A stretch of DNA of 8,667 nt from Treponema sp. (GTDB lineage Bacteria > Spirochaetota > Spirochaetia > Treponematales > Treponemataceae): contig SFOB01000099.1 in NCBI GenBank assembly GCA_004554075.1, forward strand, positions 1 to 8,667, written 5' to 3'. Positions within the stretch are counted from its first letter, which is position 1; each line of letters opens with the position of its first letter. The notes below the pieces were generated by a model. The model saw only the letters and a list, made by a program, of their open reading frames with translations. It did not search any database and was not told where the DNA came from. The position numbers and the translations under genes are program-made. This document shows, one piece after another, positions 6,354-8,667 of the stretch.

Positions 6354-7391
6354 ATGGCATTATTTGAAGATTTTGAAGGCCGCATTCCTCAGGTGAATAA
6401 GGCTCTTAAAGAATATGGTTTTAAAGAAGGTGAGGCTGGTTTGAACGAAGCTCGCGACCTTTGTAAGGCTCGTGGTTTCGATCCATATGAAATCTGTCAG
6501 TCTACACAGCAGATTTGTTTCGAGGATGCTAAATGGGCATACGTACTCGGATCTGCAATCGCAATCAAAGAAGCTGAAAAAACTGGTGACAAAACTGGTT
6601 CTGCAGCTGCTGCTAACATCGGTAAGGGACTCCAGGCATTCTGTTTGCCAGGTTCTGTAGCTGATGACCGCAAGGTTGGTCTTGGACACGGAAACCTCGG
6701 TGCACGTCTTCTTTCAGAAGAAACACAGTGCTTCGCATTCCTCGCAGGACACGAATCTTTCGCTGCTGCTGAAGGTGCTATTAAGATTGCTGCTAACGCT
6801 AACAAGGTTCGCAAGAACAAGCTCCGCGTTATCTTGAACGGTCTTGGAAAAGACGCTGCTCAGATTATTTCACGCATCAACGGCTTCACATACGTTCAGA
6901 CAGAATTCGACTATTTCAACGGAGAAGGTACAGACAAGGCTCTTAAGGTTGTAAAGGAAGTTCCATACGGATCTAATCCAGACCGCCTTATCGTAAAGTG
7001 CTACGGTGCTGACGATGTACGCGAAGGTGTTGCAATTATGTGGCACGAGGATGTTGATGTATCTATCACTGGTAACTCAACAAACCCAACTCGCTTCCAG
7101 CACCCTGTTGCAGGTACTTACAAGAAGGAGCGTCTCCTTGCTGGTAAGAAATACTTCTCTGTAGCTTCTGGTGGTGGTACAGGTCGTACACTTCACCCGG
7201 ATAACATGGCTGCAGGTCCAGCTTCTTACGGCTTTACTGATACTCTCGGACGTATGCACTCAGATGCACAGTTCGCAGGTTCTTCATCAGTACCAGCTCA
7301 CGTAGAAATGATGGGCTTCATGGGAATGGGTAACAACCCTATGGTTGGTTGTACAGTAGCATGTGCGGTTGCTGTTGCAGGTAGTTTCTAA
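6354..7391 (+). CDS. GGGtGRT-family protein of unknown function
   Basis: This 345-aa protein contains the diagnostic GGGTGRT at residues 273-279, in the context SVASGGGTGRTLHPDNMAAGP, which names a conserved family of unknown function. The Gly-rich motif suggests a nucleotide or phosphate-binding loop, but it is not a standard Walker A. Other visible blocks are FCLPGSVADDRKVGLGHGNLGARLL (97-120), HEDVDVSITGNSTNPTRFQHPVAGTYKKERLL (231-262) and EMMGFMGMGNNPMVG (318-332). There are eight cysteines (37, 48, 55, 97, 126, 216, 333, 337), fitting a partner of an Fe-S scaffold. It is soluble, with no signal peptide. Codons are strongly biased (Ala nearly all GCT/GCA, Ser TCT/TCA), suggesting high expression. 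The only GCG and only AGT codons are in the last ten, where a 17-nt segment has an inverted copy downstream. The operon ends at the terminator at 7411. The biochemical function is unknown; a metal- or redox-linked enzyme is a guess. Confidence 0.9.
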   Translation: MALFEDFEGRIPQVNKALKEYGFKEGEAGLNEARDLCKARGFDPYEICQSTQQICFEDAKWAYVLGSAIAIKEAEKTGDKTGSAAAANIGKGLQAFCLPGSVADDRKVGLGHGNLGARLLSEETQCFAFLAGHESFAAAEGAIKIAANANKVRKNKLRVILNGLGKDAAQIISRINGFTYVQTEFDYFNGEGTDKALKVVKEVPYGSNPDRLIVKCYGADDVREGVAIMWHEDVDVSITGNSTNPTRFQHPVAGTYKKERLLAGKKYFSVASGGGTGRTLHPDNMAAGPASYGFTDTLGRMHSDAQFAGSSSVPAHVEMMGFMGMGNNPMVGCTVACAVAVAGSF

Positions 7392-7461
7392 TTCTACTTA
7401 AAATAATATGAGAGCTCCGTAAATAAACGGAGCTCTTTTTTTATAACCGCACATGCTACTG
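7354..7461. repeat. Exact 17-nt inverted repeat spanning the gene end and its terminator
   Basis: CAGTAGCATGTGCGGTT at 7354-7370, inside the last codons of the GGGtGRT gene, is repeated exactly in reverse complement at 7445-7461. The 74 nt between them contain the stop codon and the intrinsic terminator. The match stops abruptly on both sides. This arrangement is very unlikely by chance. Confidence 0.85.
7411..7442 (+). terminator. Intrinsic terminator of the Fe-S/GGGtGRT operon
   Basis: A perfect 10-bp stem, AGAGCTCCGT (7411-7420) with ACGGAGCTCT (7427-7436), has a 6-nt AAATAA loop and is followed by a run of T to 7442. It lies 20 nt after the stop codon. It is a textbook Rho-independent terminator and the strongest in the window. 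Confidence 0.95.
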
Positions 7462-7627
7462 CAAGCCGTAGCCGCCGCTCGCTAGTCTCGCGGCGAACCA
7501 TTTTGAGGATGAACCTAAAAAATTGCGCTGTCGCACAATTTTTTTTAACGGTTCCTCAATTGTAGGTATGCGCTGTTGCCGTTGCCGGAAACGGCTCATA
7601 ATAAAATTAAGCGAGTTCTTGATAAAT
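7443..7627. other. Hairpin-rich spacer ahead of the TtcA-like gene
   Basis: This 185-nt segment holds several structures. They are the reverse copy of the preceding gene's end (7445-7461), a GC stem CGCCGC/GCGGCG (7473-7478 with 7490-7495), a long bulged inverted repeat (7505-7557) and a GCCGTT/AACGGC stem (7578-7583 with 7590-7595). The sequence is locally GC-rich, unlike other spacers here. A CATAAT at 7597-7602 could be a weak -10. The reading frame is open from about 7523 into the next gene, but this looks incidental. Confidence 0.6.
7505..7557. repeat. Bulged inverted repeat with A/T-tract arms
   Basis: GAGG (7505-7508) pairs with CCTC (7554-7557), AACC (7512-7515) with GGTT (7550-7553), and AAAAAATTG (7517-7525) with CAATTTTTT (7536-7544), around a 10-nt loop. 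That makes 17 bp in total, with small bulges. The A/T arms followed by extra T could act as a weak terminator. The outer arms make a small palindromic element possible. Confidence 0.55.
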
Positions 7628-8338
7628 ATGAAAAAACAACCCAGGCTTTCCAGTCTTATAGACAAGGCAGTTTTTGATTATCATCTCATAGAAAAAGGCG
7701 ACCGCATTCTTATAGGTGCCAGCGGTGGTAAAGACTCTACTGCACTTATAAAATATTTTTCTGACAGAGCGCGCCGGCCCGACTGTGCTTTTGAATATAA
7801 GGCTCTTTTTATCAAAAGTGATTTTGCACCGGATTTTCCTGAAGGTATTGCTGATTTGTTCGGGCAGTGGGGCGTTCCTTTTGAGCAGTTGAATGTAAAC
7901 GTACTTGAGCGTGTAAAGCCGGGGCAGAAGATGAGCTGCTGGTGGTGTTCTACCCAGCGCCGAACAGAACTTTTGAATTATGCTATTTCAAACGGTTATA
8001 ACAAAATTGCCCTTGGCCATCATATGGATGATATTCTCGAAACACTGATTATGAACATGCTCAATAAGGGCGAACTTGCAAGCATGCCACCACGGCTTAA
8101 GTATGATAATTTTCCGGTTACTGTAATAAGGCCTCTTTGTTATGTCAGTGTGGAAAGGCTGATTGCTGAAGCAGAGCAGGGCGGCTATGCGGGCTATACT
8201 TGTACCTGTGACTATCAGGATAATTCAGGACGAAAAGGAGCCAGGGCAAAGCTTGAGGCTTTGACTGATGGTGACCAGGCAAAAAAAGAGCGGCTGTTTG
8301 CTTCGATGCGCAATATTCAGCCGCTTTATTTGCCGTAA
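7628..8338 (+). CDS. TtcA-like PP-loop protein, probable tRNA 2-thiocytidine synthesis
   Basis: This 236-aa PP-loop ATPase resembles TtcA, which adenylates C32 of certain tRNAs and replaces its oxygen with sulfur using an Fe-S cluster. Visible motifs are the PP-loop SGGKDS at residues 32-37, the cluster-type CWWC at 104-107, GHHMDDILETL at 130-140, and a further Cys pair in TCTCDYQD at 191-198, taking the place of the third TtcA cysteine region. It is shorter than Escherichia coli TtcA (311 aa), as in compact TtcA-like proteins. The ATG at 7628 is chosen because the family begins shortly before a DYHLIEKGDRI-like segment. The frame stays open to a TTG at 7523, but that extension is Cys/Arg-rich and lies inside hairpins. 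No strong ribosome site is visible. A related PP-loop thiolase or a different tRNA target cannot be excluded. It converges on a probable pncB. Confidence 0.83.
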   Translation: MKKQPRLSSLIDKAVFDYHLIEKGDRILIGASGGKDSTALIKYFSDRARRPDCAFEYKALFIKSDFAPDFPEGIADLFGQWGVPFEQLNVNVLERVKPGQKMSCWWCSTQRRTELLNYAISNGYNKIALGHHMDDILETLIMNMLNKGELASMPPRLKYDNFPVTVIRPLCYVSVERLIAEAEQGGYAGYTCTCDYQDNSGRKGARAKLEALTDGDQAKKERLFASMRNIQPLYLP

Positions 8339-8342
8339 ATAC

Positions 8343-8377
8343 GGTGGTTGAGTAGCCGCAGGCGTATCGAAACCACC
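8343..8377 (+). repeat. REP-like palindrome, unit A
   Basis: GGTGGTT (8343-8349) pairs with AACCACC (8371-8377), with an inner GCC-gca-GGC stem (8355-8363). It has the same length as, and 27 of 35 positions in common with, the palindrome before argG. It starts 5 nt after the TtcA-like stop codon. Confidence 0.85.
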
Positions 8378-8387
8378 ATTGTCGAGT

Positions 8388-8435
8388 TCTGCAGTGGTTT
8401 CGATACGACACTTCGTGTCACTCAACCACCGCAGA
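8388..8435 (-). repeat. REP-like palindrome, unit B, inverted relative to A
   Basis: The outer stem is TCTGC (8388-8392) with GCAGA (8431-8435), then GTGGTT (8394-8399) with AACCAC (8424-8429), interrupted by one A/C mismatch. The inner stem GACAC-ttc-GTGTC (8407-8419) is perfect. The flanking block GTGGTTTCGATACG and the closing ACTCAACCACC match the reverse complement of unit A, while the inner stem has a different but still pairing sequence. It ends 5 nt from the stop codon of the convergent gene, so A and B together may stop transcripts from both sides. Confidence 0.85.
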
Positions 8436-8440
8436 CTTCG

Positions 8441-8667
8441 TTAACGGATATTCTTCTCAATGAAATCCTTCTTCAATTCCATCAGTTTTTCTGTAAGCGA
8501 TACCTTGTAAATATGTGGATTCAGGATTCGCTTATAAGACTCATCAAAACTTTCCAGCTGGCTCTGCATTGTTGTGCGGCTGATCTTAAGCTGCTCTGAA
8601 TCTGGCGTAAAACCTGTGATAATTGAGAGAGGCTGTGAAACTTCAAAACGGCGTAAAGATATTGCTC
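8441..8667 (-). CDS. pncB: Nicotinate phosphoribosyltransferase, C-terminal end (partial)
   Basis: Only the last 75 residues are present, since the gene runs off the right edge and its start lies beyond the window. The stop (TAA on the minus strand) is at 8441-8443. The tail reads ILNPHIYKVSLTEKLMELKK near residues 50-69 of the fragment, matching the characteristic ending of nicotinate phosphoribosyltransferases (N-P-H-x-Y-x-V-x-L-S/T-x-x-L). These enzymes turn nicotinate and PRPP into nicotinate mononucleotide for NAD salvage. The catalytic part is outside the window, so neither completeness nor activity can be judged. The gene converges on the TtcA-like gene across the paired palindromes. 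The alternative is an unrelated protein with a similar helical tail, which I think is unlikely. Confidence 0.7.
   Translation of the reverse strand, partial: AISLRRFEVSQPLSIITGFTPDSEQLKISRTTMQSQLESFDESYKRILNPHIYKVSLTEKLMELKKDFIEKNIR

Noticed and set aside
6360..6820. Long minus-strand reading frames opposite the GGGtGRT gene
   Set aside because: They are shadows of a strongly codon-biased gene, with no ribosome sites and improbable protein composition.
7445..7557. Integron attC-like recombination site, considered because some treponemes carry integrons
   Set aside because: The conserved core site pair (RYYYAAC and GTTRRRY in the right arrangement) is not visible, and neither an integrase nor cassettes are present.
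7523..7627. N-terminal extension of the TtcA-like protein from a TTG at 7523
   Set aside because: The extension is Cys/Arg-rich, lies in a hairpin-rich spacer and has no family resemblance. The ATG at 7628 gives the expected short lead-in to the PP-loop.
1310..8435. CRISPR-like array from the recurring GGTGGTT...AACCACC units
   Set aside because: There are only three copies, two of them in one gap and one 7 kb away, with no regular spacers and no cas genes. Varying inner stems fit REP-like palindromes better.
8348..8599. Plus-strand reading frame across the palindromes and the right edge
   Set aside because: It is built from repeat sequence and the antisense of the probable pncB tail, whose protein pattern is far more convincing.

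Overview
The window looks like chromosomal DNA from a host-associated spirochaete, most likely a rumen or gut Treponema. This is an inference. It rests on the moderate-to-low GC content, the gene mix (argG, membrane-anchored SpoIIE/RsbU-type phosphatases, a NifU-like scaffold paired with a GGGtGRT-family protein, a short TtcA-like enzyme), good AGGAGG ribosome binding sites and short REP-like palindromes. No rRNA, tRNA, CRISPR array, transposase or phage gene was seen.

Layout. (1) 1-1250, plus strand: a small secreted, probably outer-membrane barrel-like protein, followed 15 nt later by a 195-aa protein of unknown function. (2) 1251-2624: argG, behind an AT-rich leader that holds two ARG-box-like palindromes exactly 31 bp apart, overlapping promoter-like hexamers. 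A REP-like palindrome ends just before the Shine-Dalgarno. (3) 2626-5431, minus strand: two tandem paralogous phosphatases, each with a multi-helix membrane domain and a C-terminal PP2C/SpoIIE catalytic domain. The downstream one converges on argG with a single base between the stop codons. (4) 5444-5631: a divergent promoter region serving the phosphatase pair to the left and an iron-sulfur operon to the right. (5) 5632-7391, plus strand: NifU/IscU-like scaffold plus GGGtGRT protein, closed by a strong intrinsic terminator at 7411-7442. (6) 7443-7627: a hairpin-rich, partly GC-rich spacer that carries an exact 17-nt inverted copy of the end of the preceding gene. (7) 7628-8338: TtcA-like PP-loop enzyme. 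(8) 8339-8440: two REP-like palindromes in opposite orientation between convergent genes. (9) 8441-8667, minus strand: the C-terminal end of a probable nicotinate phosphoribosyltransferase, cut by the window edge.

How it fits together. The window is mostly independent housekeeping and signalling units: arginine synthesis, phosphatase-based signalling, Fe-S related chemistry, tRNA thiolation (itself Fe-S dependent in this family) and NAD salvage. The best candidate for an under-described system is the two-gene scaffold/GGGtGRT operon, with its palindrome-rich promoter and leader hairpin. The best DNA-level oddities are the 17-nt inverted repeat at the end of that operon, the palindrome family with changing inner stems, and the putative arginine operator upstream of argG.
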